Below are positions 18,801 to 25,890 of a DNA stretch of 64,000 nt, piece by piece. The translations under genes and the position numbers were made by a program. Position 1 is the stretch's first letter; every line of letters starts with the position of its first letter. The stretch covers positions 1 to 64,000 of the forward strand of contig JAFZUY010000027.1 in assembly GCA_017618075.1 (NCBI GenBank), given 5' to 3'. The stretch comes from Lachnospiraceae bacterium. GTDB lineage: Bacteria > Bacillota > Clostridia > Lachnospirales > Lachnospiraceae. The notes below the pieces were generated by a model, which was given only the letters and a program-made list of their open reading frames with translations, did not search any database and was not told the origin of the DNA.

Positions 18801-19560
18801 GATAATAACAAATATTGTCTTCATCCTCATTATAAAAACCAAATATTATATCGTCATACATTATTCCGGAATAATTAAATCCGAAATAATCATTTCCGAT
18901 TTTTTTAACCTGACCTGTTACTGCAACACCGTTTTCGTAATACTTATAGGTTCCGTCGCTTTGCTTTTCCCAGCCATTGGTAACAGTACCGAGTTCATTA
19001 GCTATCGATACTTCTTCTTCAGTATCAATTTCTTCTGCTTCAACTTCGTCAATTTCTGAATCTAATGCATCTTCTTCAGTTTCTGAAACTTCTACGTCAG
19101 CTTCTTCAGTTTCAACATCCTCTGCATCTTCTGCATCAACTTCGTCAGTTTCTGTATCCTCTACGTCAACTGTTTCAATTTCTGCATCTTCTGCTTCTGC
19201 ATCTTCCACATCTTCTGCTTCTTCAGCATCAACCTCTTCAGTTTCCGCATCTTCTGCATCAACCTCTTCAGTTTCCGCATCTTCTGCATCAACCTCTTCA
19301 GTTTCCGCATCTTCCGCTTCAACTTCAGTAGCTTCTGCTTCTTCAACTTCAGCAGCTGCAACTTCCTCAATTTCATCCAATGCAATATCTTCGGTCAGAT
19401 CCGATTCCACTACTTCGGAATAAGCAGAGTCAACTGTTTCAGCATCGTCCGGCACTTCCTTTGCAAACGAAATCGTACTGAATGAAGTTGAAAGCATAGC
19501 AGTCGCCGAAACAAATGCTATTGTTTTCACCATTGCATTCTTCAAATCCCTTTTTCGCAT
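15886..19560 (-). CDS. Array member 6, secreted acidic-stalk protein with cell-wall-binding-type repeats, 1224 aa
   Basis: First gene of the array in transcription order. Signal peptide 1-33 (MRKRDLKNAMVK start), acidic stalk about 62-185, repeats from about 194 to the end (ASDYDYY). The stalk contains three tandem copies of the decapeptide EEVDAEDAET (about residues 78-110), encoded by a nearly perfect 30-bp DNA repeat, the clearest sign of stalk growth by slippage. The start ATG at 19560 follows GGAGGAAATT. The promoter at 19614-19641 and terminator at 15826-15860 make it an independent unit. It is closest to the copy at 4435-8061 at the stalk/repeat junction (GTVTNGWEK). Secreted surface protein; function unknown. 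Confidence 0.9.
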   Translation of the reverse strand: MRKRDLKNAMVKTIAFVSATAMLSTSFSTISFAKEVPDDAETVDSAYSEVVESDLTEDIALDEIEEVAAAEVEEAEATEVEAEDAETEEVDAEDAETEEVDAEDAETEEVDAEEAEDVEDAEAEDAEIETVDVEDTETDEVDAEDAEDVETEEADVEVSETEEDALDSEIDEVEAEEIDTEEEVSIANELGTVTNGWEKQSDGTYKYYENGVAVTGQVKKIGNDYFGFNYSGIMYDDIIFGFYNEDEDNICYYRAKKGGYLYVNSWYVPESEYGSKCYYGAGGRANVGDAVLTIDGVKYLFYGGGYLCTYGEMEINGVIYVSDEYGKAYALKKGGWTKAGEDWYYLKADGSYEECKVFPEGGKYYFWTYNGKVLCDDTYSSDGYSYRAKADCSLYVNEWYISDWGTEYYYGAEGKASTSDFVQTIDGKLYLFNGYGSLNVNGSATINGVTYISDENGIATKAPTNGWCQFGKNWYYIENGSVVTNQIKKIGGFYYAFDYSGHMYADVIFSMSRYDGNGSYLGYFQYYADADGHLYVNKWRLDNGNWYYYGADGAKVKGWKTIAGTKYFFNEYSYDDGRMMRSCYVLDGNDIYRLGSDGVAKKISNPNNLFYDVYENYAVYYENGTLVKNAWRTINGKYFYFDSYGCVVRGQVRKIANAYYAFNADGTMATKGWVKLNYNTYYVENNDGNLAKGEKNIGGKYYYFDYDGRMMTGPINYNDKLYILNPDGSWAATAKEGWNSVQGTWYYVKNGNFVTGEELQLADGKYFFDYTGAMVKNTVNNQKYYGADGRQVTKTGWYKVDMKWIYIQNGSMLYDGVKTINKTEYAFDYEGFMIANGWYDGVYYNADGIAVKKSTKDGWQLYGGRYYYYKNGSLVRNAWVGDYYIGSGGFMLRNQKTPDNYYVGNDGKYVKNTIINGYVIKSNGKIAKNEFVTIGGKKYYATEYGYTCDYEAYVIGKNLYQFKYTNVNGYSVGEYVKTIATNVENNKWYQVGNQWAYVRDGQVITYGIAEIGGVNYHFYNGVMMTYCKTDSSVTGDYTGYPGTRRVTYFGSDGKEVKNLSGWVDGYYYGADHKTSYGWVQVNGKLYYGYSNSGRNEYEVIDGKIYQFDTKTGAFKNIVYKYNGWLQAGSDWYYFENGIAVEGMKTISKATYAFDYDGRLMKNSILYNNGELYYVNSEGIIDTTSGFRTVNGQQIYIDKDGKIATGIRVINGKTYYFEASDYDYY
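19231..19320 (-). repeat. 30-bp in-frame tandem repeat, three units
   Basis: Units at 19231-19260, 19261-19290 (identical) and 19291-19320 (two differences near the end). It lies in the stalk of the gene at 15886-19560 and encodes EEVDAEDAET on the minus strand. Confidence 0.95.
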
Positions 19561-19613
19561 AATTTCCTCCTTTATACATTGACATTAATGTTGTTTTTTG
19601 AATTTAAAACAAC

Positions 19614-19641
19614 TATATAAATTTTAACATTTTTTTGACAA
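19614..19641 (-). promoter_or_regulatory. Array-type promoter of member 6
   Basis: TTGTCA (19636-19641), 16-base spacer containing ATGTTAAAAT, TATATA (19614-19619) on the minus strand. The leader to the ATG is about 50 bases. Confidence 0.75.
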
Positions 19642-19696
19642 AAAATGCGCACTAAGCTTCAAAAAAAAGGACGAAATTAGTTCGGTGTATTCGTCA

Positions 19697-19729
19697 AAAT
19701 AAATAACAGCAGGATGAAAATCCTGCTGT
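19697..19729 (-). terminator. Terminator after tRNA-Arg
   Basis: Ten-bp perfect stem ACAGCAGGAT (19706-19715) / ATCCTGCTGT (19720-19729) with a 4-base loop. A T-rich tail follows on the minus strand (TATTTATTTTG). Confidence 0.8.
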
Positions 19730-19741
19730 CTATTCTTTACC

Positions 19742-19815
19742 CGTGCATTAGAGGATTCGAACCCCCGACCTTTTGGTCCGTAGCCAAACGCTCTATCCAG
19801 CTGAGCTAAATGCAC
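19742..19815 (-). tRNA. tRNA-Arg(ACG)
   Basis: Full cloverleaf on the minus strand: acceptor GTGCATT/AATGCAC, D arm GCTC...GAGC, anticodon stem TTTGG/CCAAA with loop CTACGGA giving anticodon ACG, T loop TTCGAAT, discriminator G. The 3' CCA is not encoded. A34 is normally converted to inosine by TadA in this tRNA. It has its own promoter (19835-19863) and terminator, and sits between the surface-protein array and the core genes. Confidence 0.95.
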
Positions 19816-19834
19816 ATTTTTAAACGCAAATGAT

Positions 19835-19863
19835 ATTTTATCGTATGCTTCTCTAATTGTCAA
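19835..19863 (-). promoter_or_regulatory. Promoter of tRNA-Arg
   Basis: TTGACA (19858-19863), 17-base spacer, TAAAAT (19835-19840) on the minus strand, about 20 bases before the tRNA 5' end. Confidence 0.85.
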
Positions 19864-19867
19864 GGAT

Positions 19868-19904
19868 AAACTTGGGAGCCGATATTTTGGCTGTCGGCTC
19901 CCAA
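19868..19904 (-). terminator. Probable terminator after the DUF308 gene
   Basis: Strong 11-bp stem TTGGGAGCCGA (19872-19882) / TCGGCTCCCAA (19894-19904). The T tail on the minus strand is short (AAGTTTATCC), so termination is likely but not certain. Confidence 0.65.
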
Positions 19905-19948
19905 TTAATGTGTCTTTAATTTTATGTCAAATCAACTTATTCGATAAA

Positions 19949-20515
19949 TCAGTCTTTTGTATTAAAGAACATATTTACGATGTTCTGAATACCCGCATAG
20001 ATAAGAATTGCACCAAAGATAACCACGAATACTACTGTGCTGATCTTTGCAAGTACCGCAAGATAAATAAGTCCAACACCGAATACGATGCTTAAAAGGC
20101 CGAGAATCAAAGGAACAAACCATGCCTTGGTTGATTTCTTTTTGCTGGAAAATGCGGCTTTAAGTTTATAAAAACCTTCAACGATTAAGTATAAACCAAA
20201 CATTACGCCTACTACGATAAGCAAAAGGTTTTCAATCTTAAAAGCAACATCGGAGATAAGAAGAATTATCGCTGCAATTAAGGCGAGTGCGCCGATAATA
20301 AGTTCTTTTATCTTCTCTTTGGTATTCTTGGCAAATGCAATGATATTGATAATAGCTACAACGCCCAAAATACCTGCTGCAACCCATTTGAAGATGTTGT
20401 TTACCATACCTGCAATAGGTGCTCTGAACCATATTACAACGATACCGAGAACAATAAATGCTATTGCCGATAAAAGCAAATACGGTGACCTTGATGATTT
20501 TTTCTCACCACTCAT
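19949..20515 (-). CDS. DUF308/HdeD-like six-pass membrane protein, 188 aa
   Basis: Integral membrane protein with about six hydrophobic helices arranged in pairs and short Lys-rich loops (KNTKEKIKE near 65, SSKKKSTKAW near 128). The size and pattern match the DUF308 (HdeD) family. In Enterobacteria HdeD is linked to acid resistance, but for Firmicutes members the role is not known. It starts 12 bases after the stop of the CapA-like gene upstream, so the two are probably co-transcribed, and it is followed by the hairpin at 19868-19904. The ATG at 20515 is preceded by GGAGGGTTAAAAA. Identity as a DUF308 membrane protein is fairly secure; function is open. Confidence 0.8.
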   Translation of the reverse strand: MSGEKKSSRSPYLLLSAIAFIVLGIVVIWFRAPIAGMVNNIFKWVAAGILGVVAIINIIAFAKNTKEKIKELIIGALALIAAIILLISDVAFKIENLLLIVVGVMFGLYLIVEGFYKLKAAFSSKKKSTKAWFVPLILGLLSIVFGVGLIYLAVLAKISTVVFVVIFGAILIYAGIQNIVNMFFNTKD

Positions 20516-20527
20516 TTTTTAACCCTC

Positions 20528-21856
20528 CTAATACTCTTTTGTTATCCAGGTTTCCCTCTCGCCTTTGTTATACAAATCTCCCCACACTTTTTCACAGAGA
20601 TCTTCGCAGTTTTCTATCGTAAAAGTGGGATCGTTTGAAGCAAGAATGGTGTTCTTCCTTTCCTCTTCAGTATATTCACTTAAAGGACATGTGTAAATAC
20701 TCTGATATCCGCCCTTGCCAATGTTGGCAACCAAAGGCTCCACGCCGTATCTTGAAATAACGACTTCACCGGAAGCGTTTTTCGTGAGTTCAACCTTTGC
20801 CATACCGCCTACAGCCTGCTCGTATACACCATTTCTGACTGCTCTGGTACCTGTAACGTAATTGCCGAGCGAATAGTAAACAAGCATTTCATCACCGTCG
20901 TTAGGGTCTGTATACCATTCGATAGGCTGAATAACATGAGGATGTGCGCCGATTATCAGATCTACGTCTCTTTCAAGAAACCAGTTGCACCAATACTTCT
21001 GATCGTTTGATGCAAAAAGCTGATACTCGTTGCCCCAGTGGATTAATACAACTACGAAATCTGCCACTTCGTGAGCCTTTTTGATATTCCTGTCCATTAA
21101 ATCGGCATCAATCAGATTAACCGCAAAAGGCATATCGTCGGGCTGAGGCATTCCGTTAAGTCCGTATGTATAGTTTAGAAGCGCAATCTTCATTCCGTTC
21201 TTTTCAAAAACGGTAATTTCATCCTGCTGCTCTTTGGTTTCATTTACGCCGAGAACCATAATATCCGGATATTTCTTCCAGAAATTGATGGTGTTCATTA
21301 GACCCTGTTTCCATTTATCCATTGTATGGTTGGTGGCATGAAGAATCACATTAAAACCTGCCTTGGCTTCTGCATCGCCTACTTCCTCTGCTGTATTAAA
21401 CATAGGATAACCTGAAAAGCCCATATCTTCGCCGGCAAATACTATCTCTTCGTTGACGATTCTTATATCAGCCGCCTGAATATCGGGTAAAATTCTCTCA
21501 AACAGATGGTCGTAGTTCTTGGTACCGTCATCCTTAAATCCGGACTGCGTAACATTCAAATGCATGAGCATATCGCCAACCATCATTATCTGAAGATTCT
21601 GGCTTATCTCCACAGGTACATTCTTTTCAAGTTCCGCCCATTCGGCAGGAGTAACGGCAGATTCATATGTCGGAAGTACTTTGACTTCGGCAATCGTACC
21701 GGGTGTCTTGACGTTAAAATTAAAATCTATATTGCTGATAAAATATGCAGCAATAAGTCCAATCAACGCAACCAAGCATACTCCTACCGCTACGGCTACA
21801 ACCTTGTATATGGAATTGGATTTTTTCTTTCTTCTTTTTCTTCTCCTGTCGGCCAT
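20528..21856 (-). CDS. CapA/PgsA-family membrane-anchored metallophosphoesterase-like protein, 442 aa
   Basis: A very basic N-terminus (MADRRRKRRKKK) and one transmembrane helix (about 17-40) anchor an extracellular domain. From about residue 88 it carries the CapA (PGA_cap, PF09587) signature: GDMLMH (94-99), NEEIVF, ATNHTMD, HWGNEYQ, GAHPHVIQ and SLGNYV. These are the metal-binding Asp/Asn/His motifs of calcineurin-type phosphoesterases. In Bacillus, CapA/PgsA works in poly-gamma-glutamate capsule export, but no capB/capC partners are nearby, so a general surface-polymer or envelope role is more likely. The gene follows the DUF4364 gene by 25 bases and precedes DUF308 by 12, consistent with one operon. 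Confidence 0.85.
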   Translation of the reverse strand: MADRRRKRRKKKSNSIYKVVAVAVGVCLVALIGLIAAYFISNIDFNFNVKTPGTIAEVKVLPTYESAVTPAEWAELEKNVPVEISQNLQIMMVGDMLMHLNVTQSGFKDDGTKNYDHLFERILPDIQAADIRIVNEEIVFAGEDMGFSGYPMFNTAEEVGDAEAKAGFNVILHATNHTMDKWKQGLMNTINFWKKYPDIMVLGVNETKEQQDEITVFEKNGMKIALLNYTYGLNGMPQPDDMPFAVNLIDADLMDRNIKKAHEVADFVVVLIHWGNEYQLFASNDQKYWCNWFLERDVDLIIGAHPHVIQPIEWYTDPNDGDEMLVYYSLGNYVTGTRAVRNGVYEQAVGGMAKVELTKNASGEVVISRYGVEPLVANIGKGGYQSIYTCPLSEYTEEERKNTILASNDPTFTIENCEDLCEKVWGDLYNKGERETWITKEY

Positions 21857-21881
21857 TTCTATTCCCCGTCCATAATTTATT

Positions 21882-22397
21882 TTAGAAAAGATTTTCAGTT
21901 AAGAACTGATAAATCTCCTGATTCTTTTCCTGCCAGTTATCGCAGATTGCGGCAGCCATTTTTTCGCTCGGAACAGTCATCTTAATCGTACAAAGCTCGG
22001 TATCCCTGTCTTTTGCCCAAAGGATTGCTTCGTACTCGCCATATTGATTCTTGTAATAATCCGATACGATGGATGCTTCTCTTCTAAGCTCAGTTGAATT
22101 GACCTTCAAATATTCCTGAATGTCACATTTAATCTCAGAACTTATATCTCCTAAAAAATACTGAAGAGACTCCATTCCCTCTTCGGTAATGGAGATAAGT
22201 GTTTTATTGTGGTTTTCTTTGACGGCAAGGAAATTCTGATCTTCGAGAGCTTTTACATGCCCCTGAATCTTCAGAAAATCCGTGTATTCCTTTTCGACGA
22301 AAAACGTACTTATCTGAATTAAAGTCAAAGGTTCTGCCGCCGATTTTAACATATACAAAATCATCAGTTTGTATAATGTGTCGGAATTGTAATTCAT
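21882..22397 (-). CDS. DUF4364 family winged-helix-like protein, 171 aa
   Basis: Small soluble protein whose first 70 residues (YKLMILYMLKSA, LTLIQISTFFVEKEYTDF, GHVKALEDQNFL, LISITEEGMESL) form a winged helix-turn-helix pattern typical of Clostridial DUF4364 proteins. The C-terminal half (about 95-171) is mixed alpha/beta with a conserved YEAILWAKD segment. A DNA-binding regulatory role is inferred from the fold only; no target is visible. The ATG at 22397 is preceded by GGGGATTAT. It lies 13 bases downstream of the malic enzyme stop, so it may be co-expressed with that gene. Confidence 0.8.
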   Translation of the reverse strand: MNYNSDTLYKLMILYMLKSAAEPLTLIQISTFFVEKEYTDFLKIQGHVKALEDQNFLAVKENHNKTLISITEEGMESLQYFLGDISSEIKCDIQEYLKVNSTELRREASIVSDYYKNQYGEYEAILWAKDRDTELCTIKMTVPSEKMAAAICDNWQEKNQEIYQFLTENLF

Positions 22398-22410
22398 ATA
22401 ATCCCCTGCA

Positions 22411-23559
22411 TTAAATATTGTTCTTTACTGCCTCACATACCACACTTGCAACGGTAGGATGGAAAGGCGGAACGATAATATTGTTTTCGTTTAATTCATC
22501 ATCGGGTATAAGACTTGCAATAGCTGTTGCAGCAGCAAGTTTCATTTCCTCTGTTATCTGTTTTGCCCTGCCTTCGAGCGCACCCTTAAAAATACCCGGG
22601 AAAGCAATAACATTGTTAACCTGATTCGGAAAATCGGATCTTCCTGTGCCAACTACCTTTGCTCCCGCAGCCTTTGCCACATCGGGCATTATTTCGGGAA
22701 CGGGATTTGCCATTGCAAAAATGATTGCATCCTTGTTCATTGAGGAAACCATTTCAGCGGTAACAATGTTCGGAGCACTTACGCCTACAAAAACATCTGC
22801 GCCCTTTAAAGCATCTGCGAGAGTACCGTTTGCTCCTTCAAGGTTTGTAACTTCCGCCATCTTCTCCTGCATCCAGTTAAGGTTCGGATAATCCTTGGAG
22901 ATGATGCCCAATTTATCACACATTGTTACGTTTTTAAATCCGTATCTTAAAAGAAGTTTGGTAATTGCAATACCTGCGCTTCCTGCACCGTTTACAACTA
23001 CTTTACAGCTTTCTTTATCCTTGCCCGTTACCTTAAGAGCATTGATAAGTCCTGCAAGCACTACGATTGCCGTACCATGCTGATCGTCATGGAAAACAGG
23101 TATATCAAGCGTAGCTTTAAGTCTCTCTTCTATCTCAAAACATCTCGGAGCGGAAATATCTTCAAGGTTAATTCCGCCGAAGTTGGGAGCAAGATAAGTA
23201 ACCGTTTTGATTATCTCTTCGGTATCCTGCGTATCTATACAGAGAGGCACAGCGTTTACACCGCCAAACTCTTTGAAAAGCACTGCCTTTCCTTCCATAA
23301 CAGGAATGCCTGCGCTCGCACCGATATTACCAAGTCCCAATACTGCGGAACCGTCGGAAATAACAGCTACGGTATTGGCTTTGCCCGTATATCTGTAGGC
23401 TTCTTCCTTATCCTTTGCAATTATCTTGCAGGGTTCTGCTACACCGGGAGTGTATGCAAGTGCAAGTGCTTCCTTTGTTTTTACTTCTACTTTGCTTTTG
23501 GTTTCGAGTTTGCCCTGCCACTCTTCATGAAGTTTTAAGGCTGTTTCTGCTTGTGTCAT
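22411..23559 (-). CDS. NAD(P)-dependent malic enzyme, 382 aa
   Basis: Oxidative decarboxylation of malate to pyruvate in the cytosol. The short bacterial form lacks a phosphotransacetylase tail. Visible signatures: YTPGVAEPC near residue 36, [29 protein letters not shown] and the Rossmann motif NGAGSAG. The C-terminal half contains AMANPVPEI and GRSDFPNQ. I place the start at the ATG at 23559 rather than 23565, because GAGG (23568-23571) is eight bases from the former and only two from the latter. Cofactor preference (NAD or NADP) cannot be told from sequence alone. It probably supplies pyruvate or NAD(P)H during fermentation. Confidence 0.93.
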   Translation of the reverse strand: MTQAETALKLHEEWQGKLETKSKVEVKTKEALALAYTPGVAEPCKIIAKDKEEAYRYTGKANTVAVISDGSAVLGLGNIGASAGIPVMEGKAVLFKEFGGVNAVPLCIDTQDTEEIIKTVTYLAPNFGGINLEDISAPRCFEIEERLKATLDIPVFHDDQHGTAIVVLAGLINALKVTGKDKESCKVVVNGAGSAGIAITKLLLRYGFKNVTMCDKLGIISKDYPNLNWMQEKMAEVTNLEGANGTLADALKGADVFVGVSAPNIVTAEMVSSMNKDAIIFAMANPVPEIMPDVAKAAGAKVVGTGRSDFPNQVNNVIAFPGIFKGALEGRAKQITEEMKLAAATAIASLIPDDELNENNIIVPPFHPTVASVVCEAVKNNI

Positions 23560-23619
23560 TTTCATAACCTCTTATTATTCTATTTCCCCAAAACAATACA
23601 TTACAGTCTTAAACCGTTT

Positions 23620-24495
23620 CTATTTCGCGTACTTAAGCAATTCCACGAGTTCATCCTTTGTGAACTTGTAATCGGTATTGCAGAAATCGCAGTGAAGATT
23701 GATTGAATCTTCCTCTTCGACTATTTTAGAAAGTTCTTCTTTGCCGACACTTATAAGTGCCTTTGATACTCTGTCTTTCGAGCAGTTGCACTTAAATCCG
23801 ACAGGAATTATATCAATGATTTTAGGCTCCAGGCCTTCGCATAAAATCTCAAGTATTTCCTTAGGTCCCTTTCCTTCGTCTAAAAGAGTCGTAACCGAAG
23901 AAATATTTGAAAGATTTTTTTCTACTTTTTCTATTGTCTCTTCAGATACACCGGGCATTAACTGTAGTATAAATCCGCCCGCCTGTTTTACGGTATTATC
24001 CCTGTTCATTAGGACACCCAGGCCTACACTCGAAGGAATCTGCTCGGAGCTTGCAAAATAGAAAGTCAAATCTTCGGCGATTTCTCCTGTCTGAAGCTCT
24101 GTCTGACCTGCATAAGGCTCTTTTAATCCAAGGTCTTTTATGACGTCTAAGAAACCTACTCCTACAGCACCCGCCACATCCAGTTTTCCGACTTTGTTCG
24201 CAGGTAAAATCACATTCGGATTTCCGACATAACCTTTTACAAATCCTTTGGAATCAGCCGTTACCGTGATGCCTTCAATCGGTCCGTCCGATTCGATTTT
24301 AAGTGTCAGTATATCTTTATCACTTTTTAACATCGAGCCCATCATAGATGCTGCCGTCATCATTCTTCCGAGCGCTGCGGTACAGACAGGTGAAGTATTG
24401 TGTCTTTTTCTGGCTTCTTCAACCATGTCTTTTGTATAAGCAGTGAAAACTCGTATCTGTGCGTCAGCAGCCGTGGCCCTAACAATTATATCCAT
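23620..24495 (-). CDS. hslO: Hsp33 redox-regulated chaperone
   Basis: Cytosolic holdase activated by oxidation. At 291 aa it is the usual length. The N-terminal domain begins MDIIVRATAADAQIRVF and carries the family motif TSPVCTAALGRMM. The C-terminal zinc site is present as CNCSKDR (about 237-243) and CDFCNTDYKF (about 269-278), giving the CxC...CxxC ligands that form disulfides on oxidation. The start at 24495 has AAGGAAATATA. The methyltransferase gene lies nine bases upstream in the same direction, so both are likely in one transcript. Confidence 0.95.
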   Translation of the reverse strand: MDIIVRATAADAQIRVFTAYTKDMVEEARKRHNTSPVCTAALGRMMTAASMMGSMLKSDKDILTLKIESDGPIEGITVTADSKGFVKGYVGNPNVILPANKVGKLDVAGAVGVGFLDVIKDLGLKEPYAGQTELQTGEIAEDLTFYFASSEQIPSSVGLGVLMNRDNTVKQAGGFILQLMPGVSEETIEKVEKNLSNISSVTTLLDEGKGPKEILEILCEGLEPKIIDIIPVGFKCNCSKDRVSKALISVGKEELSKIVEEEDSINLHCDFCNTDYKFTKDELVELLKYAK

Positions 24496-24504
24496 TATAT
24501 TTCC

Positions 24505-25299
24505 TTACTTTCCCGATTCTTTTGCAATGACGAATATTCTCTCGGATGTTTCTTTTACGGGGGTGAATCCTTCTGCGTCGAATGCGTCGACGAAGATTAA
24601 GCCCGCTTCTTTTAAAAACGTTTTTATCTCATCGAGAGTATAGCCTCTCTGGTAATGATATTCGTCAAATCTTCTGTATAAATTCTCTTCGCCCTCGATT
24701 TCGACAGGCACGAAGAAGGTCATTTCGTATTCATTGATATTGCTCTCTTCGTCAAAGCAGTTAGACCATATAAAAGATGCGTCCTCTCCGCTCTCGGCTA
24801 TCGTCGAATCGCTGACAACATTTTTATACTTGTACACCGTATTGAAATCAAATATAAAAAGTCCGGCAGGGTCAAGATAATTGTTTACAAGCGAAAAGGT
24901 CTGAATAATGTCTTCGTCCGTTAACACGTAGTTGATTGAGTCAAATACACTCACGATTGCGGCTACGGTTCCGTAGAGTTCAAACTCTCTCATGTCCTGA
25001 TTTAAGTACAATATATCGGACACCTTGTCAAAAGGATTGTTAAGCTTTGCTACGTGAGAATTTTTCTTGCCAAGTGCCACATTTAACATCTCTATGGAAT
25101 TGTCAATTCCGATCATGTCAAATCCGACCTCGGCGAATTTCATCGTAAAATTGCCCGTTCCGGAGCCTAATTCACATAGAATTCCGCCGTTTATTCCGGC
25201 ATCGTAAAGCGTTTTTTTGACGAATTCAAACCAGTCATCGTAGGGAACATCTTCCATTAATTCGTCATATATTTTTGAAAATTCTGTATATGCGTTCAT
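24505..25299 (-). CDS. Class I SAM-dependent methyltransferase, 264 aa
   Basis: Rossmann-fold methyltransferase with motif I CELGSGTGNFT (about 38-48), an acidic end of strand 2 (MIGIDNS), LNQDMREF and a DSINYVLTDED segment (about 114-124), then FIFDFNT. The C-terminal half has the pattern RRFDEYHYQRGYTLDEIK seen in YqeM-like/uncharacterised Clostridial methyltransferases that occur next to Hsp33. The substrate is unknown. It is packed tightly between hslO (9-base gap) and the membrane protein gene at 25301-25819 (1-base gap), so an operon is likely. Confidence 0.85.
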   Translation of the reverse strand: MNAYTEFSKIYDELMEDVPYDDWFEFVKKTLYDAGINGGILCELGSGTGNFTMKFAEVGFDMIGIDNSIEMLNVALGKKNSHVAKLNNPFDKVSDILYLNQDMREFELYGTVAAIVSVFDSINYVLTDEDIIQTFSLVNNYLDPAGLFIFDFNTVYKYKNVVSDSTIAESGEDASFIWSNCFDEESNINEYEMTFFVPVEIEGEENLYRRFDEYHYQRGYTLDEIKTFLKEAGLIFVDAFDAEGFTPVKETSERIFVIAKESGK

Positions 25300-25300
25300 A

Positions 25301-25819
25301 CTATCCTAAAAAATGGAATATCGATCCAAGTGCACCGTATGAAAGAAGCGACATAATAATTGTTGCGAGAATAAGTCCGCAAAGTTCTGCCACTACTGCC
25401 TTCCAAAGCTTTACGTCAAAGAGTGCCGCCATGAGGGAACCCATCCATGCACCGGTTCCGGGAAGCGGAATTCCTACGAAAAGCATGAGTCCCAAAAACT
25501 CGCCTTTCTTAAGCGCATCGCTCTTTTTGTTTGCTCTGTTTTCAAGCCATTCGGCGAATTTGTCGATTTTAAGAAAATGCATTTTTTTCATCAGCTTTAA
25601 AACTCTTTTGATAAAAAGAAGAATAAAGGGGATGGGAATAATGTTTCCGCCGATACAAAAAGCGATTGCTTTCCAAAGCGGAACATTAAGTATACTTGAA
25701 ACAATAAGACCGCCACGAAGTTCTATAAGAGGAATCATGCTGACAATAAAGCAGATCCAAACGGGCGCGATATGATGGTCAAGTAATGTTTGCACAAGTG
25801 CGTCTCTGAGTGCTGTCAT
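25301..25819 (-). CDS. Small multidrug-export-type membrane protein (COG2426, PF06695), 172 aa
   Basis: Four to five hydrophobic segments with the family motif SMIPLIELRGGL (about 24-35) and a second conserved PGTGAWMGS loop (about 119-127). These features match the Sm_multidrug_ex family, a DedA-like fold with re-entrant loops. The drug-export label of the family is weakly supported; a lipid- or ion-related role is possible. The ribosome-binding site in front of the ATG at 25819 is poor. It heads the operon with the methyltransferase and hslO. Confidence 0.8.
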   Translation of the reverse strand: MTALRDALVQTLLDHHIAPVWICFIVSMIPLIELRGGLIVSSILNVPLWKAIAFCIGGNIIPIPFILLFIKRVLKLMKKMHFLKIDKFAEWLENRANKKSDALKKGEFLGLMLFVGIPLPGTGAWMGSLMAALFDVKLWKAVVAELCGLILATIIMSLLSYGALGSIFHFLG

Positions 25820-25858
25820 AATAAGTTCGCGAAGTGCGAAATCCTTTCGTTATTTTCG

Positions 25859-25886
25859 GAGCCGGCACGTTTTGCGAGCCGGGCAC
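25859..25886 (-). terminator. Probable terminator after hisC
   Basis: GC-rich inverted repeat GCCGGCACG / CGAGCCGGGC (25861-25882) with one bulge, directly after the hisC stop. On the minus strand it runs into CCGAAAATAACG, not a classic T run. Confidence 0.5.
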
Positions 25887-25890
25887 CGCT

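Noticed and set aside
19231..19320. Possible CRISPR-like repeats
   Set aside because: The 30-bp units are directly adjacent without spacers and lie in frame inside a coding region.
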